DNA of 64,000 nucleotides, taken from Flavonifractor sp. An100 (GTDB taxonomy: Bacteria > Bacillota > Clostridia > Oscillospirales > Oscillospiraceae). The stretch spans positions 1-64,000 of the forward strand of contig NZ_NFMA01000013.1 of NCBI RefSeq assembly GCF_002161175.1, in the 5' to 3' direction. Made by a program: the position numbers and the translations under genes. Every line of letters starts with the position of its first letter. Position 1 is the stretch's first letter. A model generated the notes under the pieces. That model was not told the DNA's origin, did not search any database, and saw only the letters and a list, made by a program, of their open reading frames with translations. Below are positions 42,282 through 51,142 of the stretch, piece after piece.

Positions 42282-42500
42282 TTACTTAGAACGCCAGGTG
42301 ATACGGCCTCGGGTGAGGTCGTAGGGCGACATCTGTACGGTGACTTTGTCGCCGGGCAGGATGCGGATAAAGTTCATCCGCAGCTTGCCGGAAATATGTG
42401 CCAAAATGATGTGGCCATTTCCAATGTCCACATGGAATGTGGTGTTGGGGAGCGATTCGGTGACCACTCCCTCCAGTTCGATCATATCGTCCTTAGCCAA
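42282..42500 (-). CDS. infA: Translation initiation factor IF-1
   Basis: The protein has 72 residues, the standard size. It is an OB fold starting [20 protein letters not shown], with [20 protein letters not shown] and the typical end [15 protein letters not shown]-1 occupies the A site during initiation. It overlaps the KOW-protein gene by eight bases, so they are coupled. Confidence 0.97.
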   Translation of the reverse strand: MAKDDMIELEGVVTESLPNTTFHVDIGNGHIILAHISGKLRMNFIRILPGDKVTVQMSPYDLTRGRITWRSK

Positions 42501-42774
42501 GGGTGATTCCCTCCTTGAAGGCGGCCAGCGCCCGTCTCAGTTCCCGGTCCGATACCGGTTCTCCTTGTTTCAGCTTCCCGATGGCCGGGTGGTCAAACCG
42601 GGCCGAATCCAGGGGGGTGAGGTGCCCCAGCTTTTTCCGCTTGGGGTGCAGGACCTTCCGCCGCTTGCCGTCGGCCAGGAGCAGAAGATCCCCCTCCATA
42701 CCCACCACGCAGAACAGCCCGCCCTTATCCCGTCCCGCTTCCGCGCGGACGAGCCAGCCGGTGTAGTCGTACAT
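42493..42774 (-). CDS. KOW-domain RNA-binding protein (L14e/L27e-like)
   Basis: The protein has 93 residues. A KOW-like beta barrel at the start (about 5-45) reads [20 protein letters not shown] and [21 protein letters not shown] helical tail follows. The archaeal/eukaryotic L14e-like family occurs in Firmicutes between map and infA. It probably binds ribosomal or other RNA. Exact function in bacteria is not known. It overlaps infA by eight bases and lies 3 bp after map. Confidence 0.85.
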   Translation of the reverse strand: MYDYTGWLVRAEAGRDKGGLFCVVGMEGDLLLLADGKRRKVLHPKRKKLGHLTPLDSARFDHPAIGKLKQGEPVSDRELRRALAAFKEGITLG

Positions 42775-42777
42775 GGC

Positions 42778-43542
42778 TTACTCTCCGGTGACGGTGAGAA
42801 TTTCCGGCTCACCGTCGGTGATCAGGATACTGTTTTCATAGTGGGCGGTCAAAGAGCCGTCCAGGGACACGGTGGTCCACTTGTCGGCCAATACCTTGAC
42901 CTGCCAGTCTCCGGCGCAGACCATGGGTTCCACCGCCAGGGTCATCCCGGGCAGAAGCCGGGGGCCATGGCCGGCGGGGCCGTAGTTGCGCACCTCGGGG
43001 GGCTCATGGAGCTTAGCGCCCACCCCGTGGCCCACAAAGTCGCGGACCACAGAAAAGCCGTTTTGTTCCACATACGCCTGGACCGCGTGGCCGATGTCGG
43101 ACACCCGGTTGCCCTGACGGGCAAATTTGATGCCCTCCCAAAAGCTCTGTTCGGTGACCTTGATCAGCCGCATGGCCTCATCGCTCACCTGTCCGCAGGG
43201 GTAGGTGCCGGCGCAGTCGCCGTGGAAGCCACCGATAAAGGCGCCCACGTCCACGCTGACGATGTCCCCCTCCTTCAGCTTCCGGGGGCCGGGGATGCCG
43301 TGGATGACCTCCTCGTTGACGGAGATGCAGGCGGAGCCGGGGAAGCCGGCATAGCCCAGGAAGGAGGGCTTTGCGCCGTGGCTTTCGATGAAGCGGCGCA
43401 CCGCGGTGTCAATCTCATGGGTGGTCACGCCAGGACGAATCATGGAGGCGGCCAGGGCCCGGGCCTGGGCGGTAATTCGCCCGGCCCGACGCATGGCCTC
43501 AATCTCCCGCGGGGATTTCAGCGAGATCATTTCCAGTCCCAT
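42778..43542 (-). CDS. map: Methionine aminopeptidase, type I
   Basis: The protein has 254 residues. The metal ligands appear in order: VSVDVGAFIGGFHGDCAGT (two Asp, about 95-112), GHGVGAKLHEPPEV (His, about 170), VEPMVCAG (Glu, about 205) and a late SLTAHYENSILIT (Glu, about 236). It removes initiator methionine from new proteins. Its ATG shares a base with the adk stop (TGATG), so the two are coupled. A second in-frame ATG four codons later is possible. Confidence 0.95.
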   Translation of the reverse strand: MGLEMISLKSPREIEAMRRAGRITAQARALAASMIRPGVTTHEIDTAVRRFIESHGAKPSFLGYAGFPGSACISVNEEVIHGIPGPRKLKEGDIVSVDVGAFIGGFHGDCAGTYPCGQVSDEAMRLIKVTEQSFWEGIKFARQGNRVSDIGHAVQAYVEQNGFSVVRDFVGHGVGAKLHEPPEVRNYGPAGHGPRLLPGMTLAVEPMVCAGDWQVKVLADKWTTVSLDGSLTAHYENSILITDGEPEILTVTGE

Positions 43543-44180
43543 CAGATGCCCAGCGCCTCCAGAAGAACCTTGGTGGTTGCTTCAATGGTGGGCTGATTGG
43601 CCACGGGGACCAGAATGCCCTTGCCTTGGTAGTAGCCCTTGAGGGGCTCAGTCTCATTGTGGTAGACCGTCAGGCGGTTGAGAACCGTCTCGGCCTTGTC
43701 GTCCTCCCGCTGCACCAGGGCCCCGCCGCAGGAATCGCACACGCCCTCCTGCTTGGGGGGCTTGGCTTTCACGTGGTAGGGGGCGCCGCAGCTCTGGCAG
43801 ACCCGGCGGCCGGCCATGCGCTCCACGATCTCCTCATCGGAGATCTCAATGGAGATCACGTGGTCGAAGGTGACGCCCTGAGCGTCCAGGGCCTCGGCCT
43901 GGCCGATGGTGCGGGGCACGCCGTCCAGGATAAAGCCCTTCTGGCAGTCGCTCTGCTGCAGCCGCTGGGCCACGATGCCGATGATGACGGAGTCGGGCAC
44001 CAGCTTGCCGGCGTCCATATAGCCCTTGGCCTCCAAGCCGATGGGGGTGCCTTCCTTGATGGCGGCACGGAGGATATTTCCGGTGGAGATGGTCGGGATT
44101 CCCAGCTTGGCGCTGAGGATCTCAGCCTGAGTTCCCTTGCCGGCGCCGGGGGCGCCCAGCAGAATCAGCTTCATTCCCAT
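43542..44180 (-). CDS. adk: Adenylate kinase, zinc-LID type
   Basis: The protein has 212 residues. The P-loop LILLGAPGAGKGTQAE lies at about 5-20, and GFILDGVPRTIGQAEAL precedes the LID. The LID (about 125-160) has CQSCGAPYHV and CDSCGG, four cysteines that bind structural zinc as in Gram-positive enzymes. It converts AMP plus ATP to two ADP. It stands between secY and map, the usual spc-operon place. GGAG lies before the ATG. Confidence 0.97.
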   Translation of the reverse strand: MGMKLILLGAPGAGKGTQAEILSAKLGIPTISTGNILRAAIKEGTPIGLEAKGYMDAGKLVPDSVIIGIVAQRLQQSDCQKGFILDGVPRTIGQAEALDAQGVTFDHVISIEISDEEIVERMAGRRVCQSCGAPYHVKAKPPKQEGVCDSCGGALVQREDDKAETVLNRLTVYHNETEPLKGYYQGKGILVPVANQPTIEATTKVLLEALGI

Positions 44181-44198
44181 ACTTCTCCAACCTTTCTC

Positions 44199-45596
44199 TT
44201 ACTCCAGGAAGCCCTTATAGTGGCGCATGAGCATCTGGGCCTCCATCTGCTTCACGGTCTCCAGAGCGACGCCCACCACGATGATGATGGAGGTGCCGCC
44301 GATGGCCAGGGAGCTATAGCCCACGATGTTGCCCGTAATAATGGGGGCGATGGCCACCACAGACAGGTACAAAGCGCCAAACATGGTGATCTTGCCCAGA
44401 ACCTTGGCGATGAAGTCGGCGGTGGGCTTGCCGGGACGGAAGCCGGGGATAAAGCCGCCGTTCTTCTTCAGGTTGTTGGACACCTCAATGGGGTTGAACT
44501 GCATGGTAGCGTAGAAATAGCTGAAGCCCACAATGAGGATGAAATAGAGGATGCTGTAGAAGGGCTTGGTGGTGTCGAACAGCCGCATCATGCCGCCGCC
44601 AAAGCCCTCGCTCTTCACCGTCCAGCCGGCGAAAGCGCCGATGGTGGCGGGGAGGGAGGCGATGGACTGGGCGAAGATGATGGGCATAACGCCGGACATG
44701 TTCACCTTCATGGGGATGTGGGTGGACTGGCCGCCGTACATCTTCCGGCCCACAACGCGCTTGGCGTACTGCACGGGCAGACGGCGCTCGGCGTTGGAGA
44801 TATAGACAATGAAGACAACCAGCAGCAGCATGCCAATGATGATCAGGGGGATCATCCAGGGGGCCAGGGCAGCCCGGTCCAGATAGGCCTGGGCCTCATC
44901 CAGGTTGGCGTACACCGTGGGGTTAGCGTCCAGAATGCTCTGGGCGGTGACAGTGCCGTTTTGCACCTTGCTCCACAGGGACACGCCGCTGATGCAGTCG
45001 GTGACCATGTTGGGGAAACGGGAGACAATGCCGGCGAACAGCAGCACGGAGATGCCGTTGCCGATGCCGAACTCGGTGATCTGCTCGCCCAGCCACATCA
45101 GGAAGGCGGAGCCGGCGGTGAAGGAGAGGACGATGACCACGCCCACCCAAATCGCGTTCAGGCTGCCTCCGTCCACAAGGCCGTAGCTCTTGATCAGGGA
45201 GTAGTAGCCGAAGCCCTGGAGCAGGGCGATGGCCACGGTGGTGTACCGGGTGATGGAGGCGATCTTCTTGCGGCCCTCCTCGCCGCCCTCCTTGGCCAGC
45301 CGCTCCAGGGCGGGGATGGCCACGGTCAACAGCTGGATAATAATGGAGCTGTTGATATAGGGCTGGATGGACAGGGCGAAGACCGTAGCCATGGCAAAGG
45401 CGGAGCCGCTCATGGCGTTCATCAGACCCAGGATGGTGCCGCTCTGGCTCATGAGATGGAGTTCCAGGGCGTCGTTGTTGATATAGGGGACGGGGATCGC
45501 GGAGCCCAAACGGAAGATCAGCAGCGCAAAGATGGTAAAGAGGATCTTTTTGCGCAGCTCGGGCACAGCCCAAGCGTTACGGATCGTCTGGATCAT
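44199..45596 (-). CDS. secY: Preprotein translocase subunit SecY
   Basis: The protein has 465 residues with ten predicted membrane helices. It starts MIQTIRNAWAVPELRKKILF, then ALLIFRLGSAIPVPYIN. The C-terminal cytoplasmic loops carry the ribosome- and SecA-binding region around FNPIEVSNNLKKNGGFIPG and RPGKPTADFI. With SecE and SecG it forms the export channel. It follows rplO by a single base, so translation is probably coupled. Confidence 0.97.
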   Translation of the reverse strand: MIQTIRNAWAVPELRKKILFTIFALLIFRLGSAIPVPYINNDALELHLMSQSGTILGLMNAMSGSAFAMATVFALSIQPYINSSIIIQLLTVAIPALERLAKEGGEEGRKKIASITRYTTVAIALLQGFGYYSLIKSYGLVDGGSLNAIWVGVVIVLSFTAGSAFLMWLGEQITEFGIGNGISVLLFAGIVSRFPNMVTDCISGVSLWSKVQNGTVTAQSILDANPTVYANLDEAQAYLDRAALAPWMIPLIIIGMLLLVVFIVYISNAERRLPVQYAKRVVGRKMYGGQSTHIPMKVNMSGVMPIIFAQSIASLPATIGAFAGWTVKSEGFGGGMMRLFDTTKPFYSILYFILIVGFSYFYATMQFNPIEVSNNLKKNGGFIPGFRPGKPTADFIAKVLGKITMFGALYLSVVAIAPIITGNIVGYSSLAIGGTSIIIVVGVALETVKQMEAQMLMRHYKGFLE

Positions 45597-45597
45597 C

Positions 45598-46038
45598 TCA
45601 GATCACCTCCGCCTTACCACCCGCAGCTTCGATTTTTTCCTTAGCGGAGGCGGAGAAGGCGGACGCCTGGACCGTCAGCTTCTTGGTCAGCTGGCCGTTA
45701 CCCAGGATCTTGACGCCGTACTCGCACTTGGAGAGGATGCCCTTCTCCAGCATAGCCTTGGCGTCCACCACGGCGCCGTCCTCAAACTTCTCCAGAACAG
45801 AGACGTTGACGGCCTCCAGGGGCTTGGCGAAAATGTTGTTGAAACCGCGCTTGGGGATGCGGCGGGACAGAGGCATCTGGCCGCCCTCAAAGCCCACGCG
45901 GACACCGCCGCCGGAACGGGCCCACTGGCCCTTCTGGCCGCGGCCACCGGTCTTGCCGTTACCGGAGCCGTTGCCACGGCCCTTGCGATACGCCTTGGCG
46001 TTGGAGCCGGCGGCGGGGGAGAGTTCATGCAGATTCAT
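45598..46038 (-). CDS. rplO: 50S ribosomal protein L15
   Basis: The protein has 146 residues. The glycine-rich start [20 protein letters not shown] and [20 protein letters not shown] is diagnostic, and the C-terminal globular domain ends [18 protein letters not shown]. It binds 23S rRNA late in assembly. The gene lies just upstream of secY, in the usual order. Confidence 0.97.
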   Translation of the reverse strand: MNLHELSPAAGSNAKAYRKGRGNGSGNGKTGGRGQKGQWARSGGGVRVGFEGGQMPLSRRIPKRGFNNIFAKPLEAVNVSVLEKFEDGAVVDAKAMLEKGILSKCEYGVKILGNGQLTKKLTVQASAFSASAKEKIEAAGGKAEVI

Positions 46039-46056
46039 AGTAACTCGCGCCTCCTT

Positions 46057-46239
46057 TTAGTTTTCCTCGGTGACCTGGAGCAGGTACCCGATCTGGGCGA
46101 TCTTGCCCCGGGTGGCCTGGTTGTCAGGCTGCACGGTGCAGTCGCCGATCTTACGGAGGCCCAGGGCCTCGGCGGTCGCCTGATGCTTGGCGATGCGGCC
46201 GTTCAGGCTCTTGACCAGCTTAATGTTCAAATTAGCCAT
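46057..46239 (-). CDS. rpmD: 50S ribosomal protein L30
   Basis: The protein has 60 residues: MANLNIKLVKSLNGRIAKHQ, then TAEALGLRKIGDCTVQPDNQ, both typical of L30. The start is the ATG at 46239 with GGAGGG about 9 nt upstream; the TTG two codons earlier is less well spaced. The gene lies between rpsE and rplO. Confidence 0.95.
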   Translation of the reverse strand: MANLNIKLVKSLNGRIAKHQATAEALGLRKIGDCTVQPDNQATRGKIAQIGYLLQVTEEN

Positions 46240-46253
46240 GTTCAAAGCCCTCC

Positions 46254-46754
46254 TTAACCCACGATCTCTTCCACGCTCTTGCCGCGGATCCGGGCCACCT
46301 CTTCGGGGCTGCGCAGGGCCTTCAGGCCCTCAAAGGCAGCGGAGACCACGTTCTGCGGGTTGTTGGAGCGCAGGCACTTGGTACGGATGTCCTTGATGCC
46401 GATGGCTTCCATCACGGCACGGACAGGACCGCCGGCGATCACGCCGGTACCGGGGGCGGCGGGCTTCATCAGCACGCGGCCGGCGCCGAACTCGCCGATC
46501 ACCTCGTGGGGGATGGTGGTACCGGACAGGGTCACGGTAATCATGTTCTTCTTGGCGTCCTCGATGCCCTTGCGGATAGCCTCAGGCACCTCAGCGGCCT
46601 TGCCCAGGCCGAAGCCCACGCGGCCCTTCTCGTCGCCCACCACCATCAGGGCGGAGAACTTGTTCACACGGCCGCCCTTGACGGTCTTGGATACACGGTT
46701 CAGATAGACCAGCTTCTCGACGAACTCGCTGGGCTCTCTCTCAAATCTAGCCAT
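46254..46754 (-). CDS. rpsE: 30S ribosomal protein S5
   Basis: The protein has 166 residues. The double-stranded-RNA-binding-like N domain has [20 protein letters not shown] and [20 protein letters not shown], and the C domain has [20 protein letters not shown]. It guards the mRNA entry and decoding accuracy. GGAGG precedes the ATG. Confidence 0.97.
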   Translation of the reverse strand: MARFEREPSEFVEKLVYLNRVSKTVKGGRVNKFSALMVVGDEKGRVGFGLGKAAEVPEAIRKGIEDAKKNMITVTLSGTTIPHEVIGEFGAGRVLMKPAAPGTGVIAGGPVRAVMEAIGIKDIRTKCLRSNNPQNVVSAAFEGLKALRSPEEVARIRGKSVEEIVG

Positions 46755-46772
46755 TTAACCTTTCCTCCTCCC

Positions 46773-47132
46773 TTAGAACTGCAGGCCGCCCTCGCGGGCG
46801 CCCTCGGCCAGAGCCTTCACGCGGCCGTGATACACATAGCCGCCGCGGTCGAACACCACGGTGTCGATGCCCTTGGCCTTGGCACGCTCAGCCACGGTGA
46901 CGCCCACCTTCTTGGCGGCGTCGGACTTGGTGCCCTCACAGGTGAAGTCCTTCTCCAGGGAAGAAGCGGAGACCAGGGTCACGCCGTTGACATCGTCGAT
47001 GATCTGGGCGTAGATGTTGGTCTCGCTGCGGAACACGTTCAGACGGGGACGCTCGGGCGTGCCGGAAATCTTCGCACGCACACGCTTATGACGCTTAAGC
47101 CGCTGAGAGCGGGTATCGGGTCTGTTGATCAT
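46773..47132 (-). CDS. rplR: 50S ribosomal protein L18
   Basis: The protein has 119 residues. It has a basic N terminus ([20 protein letters not shown]), then [19 protein letters not shown] and the end [21 protein letters not shown]18 binds 5S rRNA with L5. The gene lies between rplF and rpsE. Confidence 0.97.
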   Translation of the reverse strand: MINRPDTRSQRLKRHKRVRAKISGTPERPRLNVFRSETNIYAQIIDDVNGVTLVSASSLEKDFTCEGTKSDAAKKVGVTVAERAKAKGIDTVVFDRGGYVYHGRVKALAEGAREGGLQF

Positions 47133-47149
47133 AGTGGCACACCTCCTTC

Positions 47150-47695
47150 TTACTTCTTGGCGCCGGTCTTACCAGCCTTGCGGCGGATGACCTCGTCGGT
47201 ATACTTGATGCCCTTGCCCTTATAGGGTTCGGGGGGACGCTTCTCTCTCACTTCGGCGGCAAACTGGCCCACCTTCTGCTTGTCGCAGCCGTGGATGATG
47301 ATCTTGTTGGGGCCGGGAACCTCGATGGTGATCCCGTCGGTCTCCTCCATGGTGACCTGATGGGAGAAGCCCAGGTTCATCACCAGCTTGTTGCCTTCCT
47401 TGGCCACACGGTAGCCTACGCCGTTGACGTCCAGCTCCTTCTTGTAGCCCTCGGTCACGCCCACCACCATGTTGTGGATGAGGGTGCGGGTCAGGCCGTG
47501 AAGAGCACGGTTCTCCTTGGCGTCGTTGGGACGGGTGACATGAAGCACACCCTCCTCAATGGCGATGGCCATGTTGGGGTTGAACTGCTGAGTCAGGGTG
47601 CCCTTGGGGCCCTTGACGGTGACAACGTTGTTGTCCTCTACCTTGATCTCCACTCCGGCGGGAATGGCGATAGGAGCTCTACCAATTCTGGACAT
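47150..47695 (-). CDS. rplF: 50S ribosomal protein L6
   Basis: The protein has 181 residues with two duplicated L6 folds. It starts [20 protein letters not shown], and the C-terminal motif reads [21 protein letters not shown]6 sits near the GTPase centre. The gene lies between rpsH and rplR. Confidence 0.97.
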   Translation of the reverse strand: MSRIGRAPIAIPAGVEIKVEDNNVVTVKGPKGTLTQQFNPNMAIAIEEGVLHVTRPNDAKENRALHGLTRTLIHNMVVGVTEGYKKELDVNGVGYRVAKEGNKLVMNLGFSHQVTMEETDGITIEVPGPNKIIIHGCDKQKVGQFAAEVREKRPPEPYKGKGIKYTDEVIRRKAGKTGAKK

Positions 47696-47709
47696 TCCTA
47701 TAACCCTCC

Positions 47710-48108
47710 TTACCAGACAAATGCCAGGACTTCGCCGCCGACATGGGCCTGACGGGCCTTCTTGTCGGTCATGACGCCCTTGGAAGTGGATACGATGGCG
47801 ATGCCCAGGCCACGCAGGACACGGGGCAGCTCCTCAGCGCCGGCATACACGCGTAAACCGGGCTTGGACACCCGACGCAGGCCGGAGATGACCTTCTCCT
47901 TGCCGGCTCCGTACTTCAGGGTGATGCGGATAACGCCCTGGGTGCCGTCGTCGATGAGCTGGAAGTTCTTGATATAGCCTTCCTCCAGCAGAATCTGCGC
48001 GATGGCCTTCTTCATGTTGGACGCGGGGACGTCCACGGTGTCATGCTTGGCGTTGTTCGCGTTGCGGATGCGGGTGAGCATATCCGCAATGGGATCAGTG
48101 ATTTGCAT
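47710..48108 (-). CDS. rpsH: 30S ribosomal protein S8
   Basis: The protein has 132 residues. It starts [20 protein letters not shown] and ends [20 protein letters not shown], then GEVLAFVW. S8 is a primary 16S rRNA binder and represses the spc operon in E. coli. Here it is separated from rpsN by 642 bp that carry a promoter, so it is probably the first gene of a second transcript (rpsH to rplQ). AGGAGG precedes the ATG. Confidence 0.97.
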   Translation of the reverse strand: MQITDPIADMLTRIRNANNAKHDTVDVPASNMKKAIAQILLEEGYIKNFQLIDDGTQGVIRITLKYGAGKEKVISGLRRVSKPGLRVYAGAEELPRVLRGLGIAIVSTSKGVMTDKKARQAHVGGEVLAFVW

Positions 48109-48448
48109 GAGTCTTTTACCTCCTATTTAGATTACCTGTCACGCCTCACCTGCTCGCTGCGCGCGGCTTCCCGCCCGCTCAGGACACAAACATTCGGGCC
48201 TGAGGCCCTCCTTGGTTTGTATCCCTCGCTTCTGGTCCATCCGCGCGGCTCACAACGGCTCAGCGCTTCTCGGTACAGGCGATAAGGTATCGGAGATTAG
48301 GTCCTTCTCCGACCTATTGATCGCCTTCGCGCCTGGTTGGGGCAGGCGCTGGATCTATCAAAACCGCCGTATTCCGGCGGAGTTGACCAAACTGGTCGTG
48401 CCCGGTTGGGGGAGACACCCGGACGGGGCGCGGATCGCGCGCCGGTCT

Positions 48449-48507
48449 CCGGCTTTCGTGTTTCACCCTGACAGGGCAAATCCCCGCAGCCGGCTTTTCT
48501 TTTTTAG
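48449..48507 (+). other. Terminator-like structure on the plus strand inside the rpsN-rpsH gap
   Basis: GCCGG-tct-CCGGC (about 48441-48453) competes with CCGGCT / AGCCGG (48449-48454, 48488-48493), which is followed by CTTTTCTTTTTT. This resembles a switchable terminator in the direction opposite to the operon. No plus-strand gene is nearby. Confidence 0.4.
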
Positions 48508-48583
48508 AGTAACCGGTCCCGGGTGCGCACTCCCGACAGCGTTGGGAGTTTATTGCGATTGTCCTTTGCGGCGCAATCGACTA

Positions 48584-48612
48584 ATTATACCCCAGATTTT
48601 CTGAGATTACAA
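48584..48612 (-). promoter_or_regulatory. Internal promoter for rpsH and following genes
   Basis: On the minus strand TTGTAA (48607-48612), 17 nt and a perfect TATAAT (48584-48589). Confidence 0.7.
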
Positions 48613-48655
48613 GGTTTTTTGCGTCCGCACACACGAACGCGTGGAAAGATTATTC

Positions 48656-48690
48656 CGGGAAGGGACCTTACGGCCCCTTCCCGGGGATCA
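48656..48690 (-). terminator. Hairpin after rpsN
   Basis: CCGGGAAGGGACC pairs with GGCCCCTTCCCGG around a TTAC(G) loop. The minus-strand tail is AATAATCTTT, so termination may be partial. Confidence 0.65.
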
Positions 48691-48750
48691 TCTTATCCGG
48701 TTTTTTCCCTCATCCCGCCGCCCGAAGGGCAGGGGAACGGGGAGCGAGAT

Positions 48751-48936
48751 TTACCAAGACGCCTTCTTCACGCCGGGGATCTGGCCCTTGTAAGCCAGCT
48801 CACGGAAGCAGATACGGCAGATGCCGTAGTTGCGCAGATAGGCGTGGGGACGGCCGCAGATCTTGCAGCGGTTGTAGCGGCGGCTGGAGAACTTGGGCTC
48901 AGCCTGCTGCTTGAGGATCATAGATTTCTTAGCCAT
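48751..48936 (-). CDS. rpsN: 30S ribosomal protein S14, zinc type
   Basis: The protein has 61 residues, the short form (type Z). [20 protein letters not shown] gives the four zinc cysteines, and the end is [11 protein letters not shown]. It lies 15 bp after rplE. The downstream neighbour rpsH is unusually far away (642 bp). AGGAGG precedes the ATG. Confidence 0.97.
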   Translation of the reverse strand: MAKKSMILKQQAEPKFSSRRYNRCKICGRPHAYLRNYGICRICFRELAYKGQIPGVKKASW

Positions 48937-48951
48937 AATTCTTCCTCCTCC

Positions 48952-49503
48952 TTAGCGGCCGGCGAAGGGAGCGCCGATCTGCTTGAGCAGCTCACGGGCC
49001 TCTTCATCGGTCTGGGCGGTGGTGCAGATGACGATATCCATGCCGCGGATCTTGTCGATCTTGTCGTACTCGATCTCGGGGAAGATCAGCTGCTCCTTGA
49101 CACCCAGGGCATAGTTGCCGCGGCCGTCAAAGGCGTCGGCGGAAATGCCGCGGAAGTCACGCACGCGGGGCAGGGCCACGTTGAACAGGCGGTCCAGGAA
49201 CTCCCACATCTTGTTGCCGCGCAGGGTAACCTTGGCGCCGATGGGCATGCCCTCACGGAGCTTAAAGTTAGCCACGGACTTCTTGGCCTTGGTGATCACG
49301 GCCTTCTGGCCGGTGATGGTGGTCAGGTCGTTGACCACGGCGTCCAGCACCTTGGCGTTCTCGCGGGCCTCGCTGCAGCCCACATTGACCACGATCTTCT
49401 CCAGGCGGGGGATCTGCATGGTGGACTTGTAGCCGAACTTCTGCATCAGAGCAGGAGCGACCTCGTCCTGATACAGCTTCTTCAGGTTGGGCGTGTTAGC
49501 CAT
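48952..49503 (-). CDS. rplE: 50S ribosomal protein L5
   Basis: The protein has 183 residues. It has [20 protein letters not shown] near the start, [33 protein letters not shown] and the late [21 protein letters not shown]5 binds 5S rRNA and touches the P-site tRNA. The gene lies between rplX and rpsN. Confidence 0.97.
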   Translation of the reverse strand: MANTPNLKKLYQDEVAPALMQKFGYKSTMQIPRLEKIVVNVGCSEARENAKVLDAVVNDLTTITGQKAVITKAKKSVANFKLREGMPIGAKVTLRGNKMWEFLDRLFNVALPRVRDFRGISADAFDGRGNYALGVKEQLIFPEIEYDKIDKIRGMDIVICTTAQTDEEARELLKQIGAPFAGR

Positions 49504-49523
49504 TTCGATTCACTCCTCCTCTC

Positions 49524-49841
49524 TCAGATTTCAGCGCCGCACTTCTTGCAGACGCAGACCTTCTTGCCATCGGCCAGCAGCTTGTGAGCGGGCCGGGTGG
49601 GCTTGTTGCACTTGGGGCAGACGCGCTGCACCTTGCAGGCGTAGAGGGGGGCCTCCTTCTGGATGATGCCGCCCTGATCACCCTGCTTGCGGGGCTTGGT
49701 GTGACGGGAGACCATGTTGATCTTCTCCACCACGACCTTGCCCTCCTTGGGCATAACTTCCAGGACCTTGCCCTGCTTGCCCTTGTCCTTACCGGACAGG
49801 ACGATGACCAGATCGTCCTTCTTGATGCTCATCTTATTCAT
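49524..49841 (-). CDS. rplX: 50S ribosomal protein L24, with C-terminal cysteine cluster
   Basis: The protein has 105 residues. The KOW domain (about 7-45) reads DDLVIVLSGKDKGKQGKVLE. The C-terminal part has CPKCNKPTRPAH and KKVCVCKKCGAEI, two CxxC pairs that could bind zinc. L24 starts assembly of the large subunit near the exit tunnel. A second ATG three codons in (MSIKK) is an alternative start. Confidence 0.96.
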   Translation of the reverse strand: MNKMSIKKDDLVIVLSGKDKGKQGKVLEVMPKEGKVVVEKINMVSRHTKPRKQGDQGGIIQKEAPLYACKVQRVCPKCNKPTRPAHKLLADGKKVCVCKKCGAEI

Positions 49842-49856
49842 CTTTCATGCCCTCCC

Positions 49857-50225
49857 TTACAGCACTTCGGGAGCCAGGGACAGGATCTTCATATAGTCCT
49901 TGTCACGCAGCTCGCGGGCCACTGGGCCAAAGATACGGGTGCCGCGGGGGTTCTTGTCCTCCTTGATGAGGACGGCGGCGTTGTCGTCGAACCGGACATA
50001 GGAGCCGTCGGCACGACGGACGCCCCGGCTGGTGCGGACGATGACGGCCTTGACCACCTCGCCCTTCTTCACGGTGCCGCCGGGCTGAGCCTTGCGCACG
50101 GAAGCCACGACCACATCACCGATGTTGCCGAACTTGCGCTTGGAGCCGCCCAGGACACGGATGGTCTTAATTTCCTTGGCGCCGGTGTTGTCGGCAACCT
50201 TCAGATAGCTTTCCTGCTGAATCAT
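49857..50225 (-). CDS. rplN: 50S ribosomal protein L14
   Basis: The protein has 122 residues and starts [40 protein letters not shown] and [21 protein letters not shown] motifs follow (here [18 protein letters not shown]). L14 lies at the subunit interface and binds the silencing factor RsfS in other bacteria. The gene lies between rpsQ and rplX. Confidence 0.97.
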   Translation of the reverse strand: MIQQESYLKVADNTGAKEIKTIRVLGGSKRKFGNIGDVVVASVRKAQPGGTVKKGEVVKAVIVRTSRGVRRADGSYVRFDDNAAVLIKEDKNPRGTRIFGPVARELRDKDYMKILSLAPEVL

Positions 50226-50237
50226 ACCGACACCTCC

Positions 50238-50498
50238 TTACTTCGCCTTCTCGATGATCTCAACCACGCGCCACCGCTTATCCTTGGACAGGGGGCGGGT
50301 CTCCATGACCTTGACGCGGTCGCCCACGCCACACTGGTTGTTCTCATCATGAGCCTTCAGCTTATAGGTTCTCTTCACGATCTTCTTGTACAGAGGATGG
50401 GCCACGCGGTCGGCGATGGCGACCACCACGGTCTTGTCCATCTTGTCCGATACCACCAGGCCGACTCTGGTCTTACGGGAAGAAGTTCTGTTTTCCAT
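50238..50498 (-). CDS. rpsQ: 30S ribosomal protein S17
   Basis: The protein has 86 residues. It is an OB fold with [40 protein letters not shown] and [20 protein letters not shown]. It is a primary 16S rRNA binder. The gene lies 15 bp after rpmC. Confidence 0.97.
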   Translation of the reverse strand: MENRTSSRKTRVGLVVSDKMDKTVVVAIADRVAHPLYKKIVKRTYKLKAHDENNQCGVGDRVKVMETRPLSKDKRWRVVEIIEKAK

Positions 50499-50513
50499 CT
50501 TCTATTCCTCCTC

Positions 50514-50711
50514 TTAGCGGCCGGCGAGCTGCTGCTCGCGGATGATGGTCTTGACCCGGGCGATATCCTTCTTGACCTCAGCGATGCGGATGGGGTTGTC
50601 GAGCTGGTTGGTGGCGTGCTGGAGGCGGAGGTTGAACAGGTCCTTCTTCAGGTCCTTCAGCTTGGTCTCCAGCTCGGCGCTGGACATCTTGCGAACTTCA
50701 TTGGCCTTCAT
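50514..50711 (-). CDS. rpmC: 50S ribosomal protein L29
   Basis: The protein has 65 residues, a helical hairpin: [40 protein letters not shown] and IRIAEVKKDIARVKTIIREQ. It lies at the tunnel exit and helps dock SRP and trigger factor. Its ATG overlaps the rplP stop (TAATG). Confidence 0.97.
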   Translation of the reverse strand: MKANEVRKMSSAELETKLKDLKKDLFNLRLQHATNQLDNPIRIAEVKKDIARVKTIIREQQLAGR

Positions 50712-51142
50712 TACGCTTCACCACCCTTCTCGGTCTCTTCACGCTTGACGATCTTGCACTTGACGGGCAGCTTGTGGCTGGCCAGGCGCAGAGCCTCGCG
50801 GGCGACCTCTTCGGAGACGCCAGCGATCTCGAACATCACACGGCCGGGCTTAACCACGGCCACCCAGTACTCGGGGGAACCCTTACCGGAACCCATGCGG
50901 GTCTCAGCGGGCTTCTCGGTAACGGGCTTATCGGGGAAGATCTTGATCCAGACCTTACCGCCACGCTTGGTGTAACGGGTCATGGCGATACGGGCGGCCT
51001 CGATCTGGTTGCTGGTAATCCAAGCGGGCTCAGTAGCCTGCAGGCCCCAATCACCGTAGGTGACGGTGTTGCCGCGGCTGGCTTTGCCCTTCATGCGTCC
51101 GCGGTGGACGCGGCGGTATTTCACGCGCTTCGGCAGCAGCAT
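50711..51142 (-). CDS. rplP: 50S ribosomal protein L16
   Basis: The protein has 143 residues. It starts [20 protein letters not shown] and has [20 protein letters not shown], the L16 signature. It organises the A-site region of the large subunit. Start and stop overlap rpsC and rpmC by a base each. Confidence 0.97.
   Translation of the reverse strand: MLLPKRVKYRRVHRGRMKGKASRGNTVTYGDWGLQATEPAWITSNQIEAARIAMTRYTKRGGKVWIKIFPDKPVTEKPAETRMGSGKGSPEYWVAVVKPGRVMFEIAGVSEEVAREALRLASHKLPVKCKIVKREETEKGGEA

Larger units (their letters stand above)
48109..48750 (-). other. 642-bp structured gap between rpsN and rpsH: terminator, internal promoter and about 470-nt leader
   Basis: No ORF is convincing. Going leftward, it contains a strong hairpin after rpsN, a promoter at 48584-48612, then a very structured leader. 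Two hairpins both expose CCCCAAC loops on the minus strand (GCGCCTG / CAGGCGC near 48335-48355; and near 48400). CCGCCG / CGGCGG and GACCA / TGGTC hairpins are also present. Near 48217 it has a weak match to the dispersed repeat (TATCCCTCGC ... GGCTCAC). It may be an unrecognised regulatory RNA. Confidence 0.6.

Noticed and set aside
48441-48510. c-di-GMP-like (ACAGGGCAAATCCC on plus) or cobalamin-box-like (AAAGCCGGAGACCGGC on minus) riboswitch
   Set aside because: Only short matches. The second helix and receptor of the c-di-GMP class and the upstream core of the B12 class are missing, and the matches lie on opposite strands.
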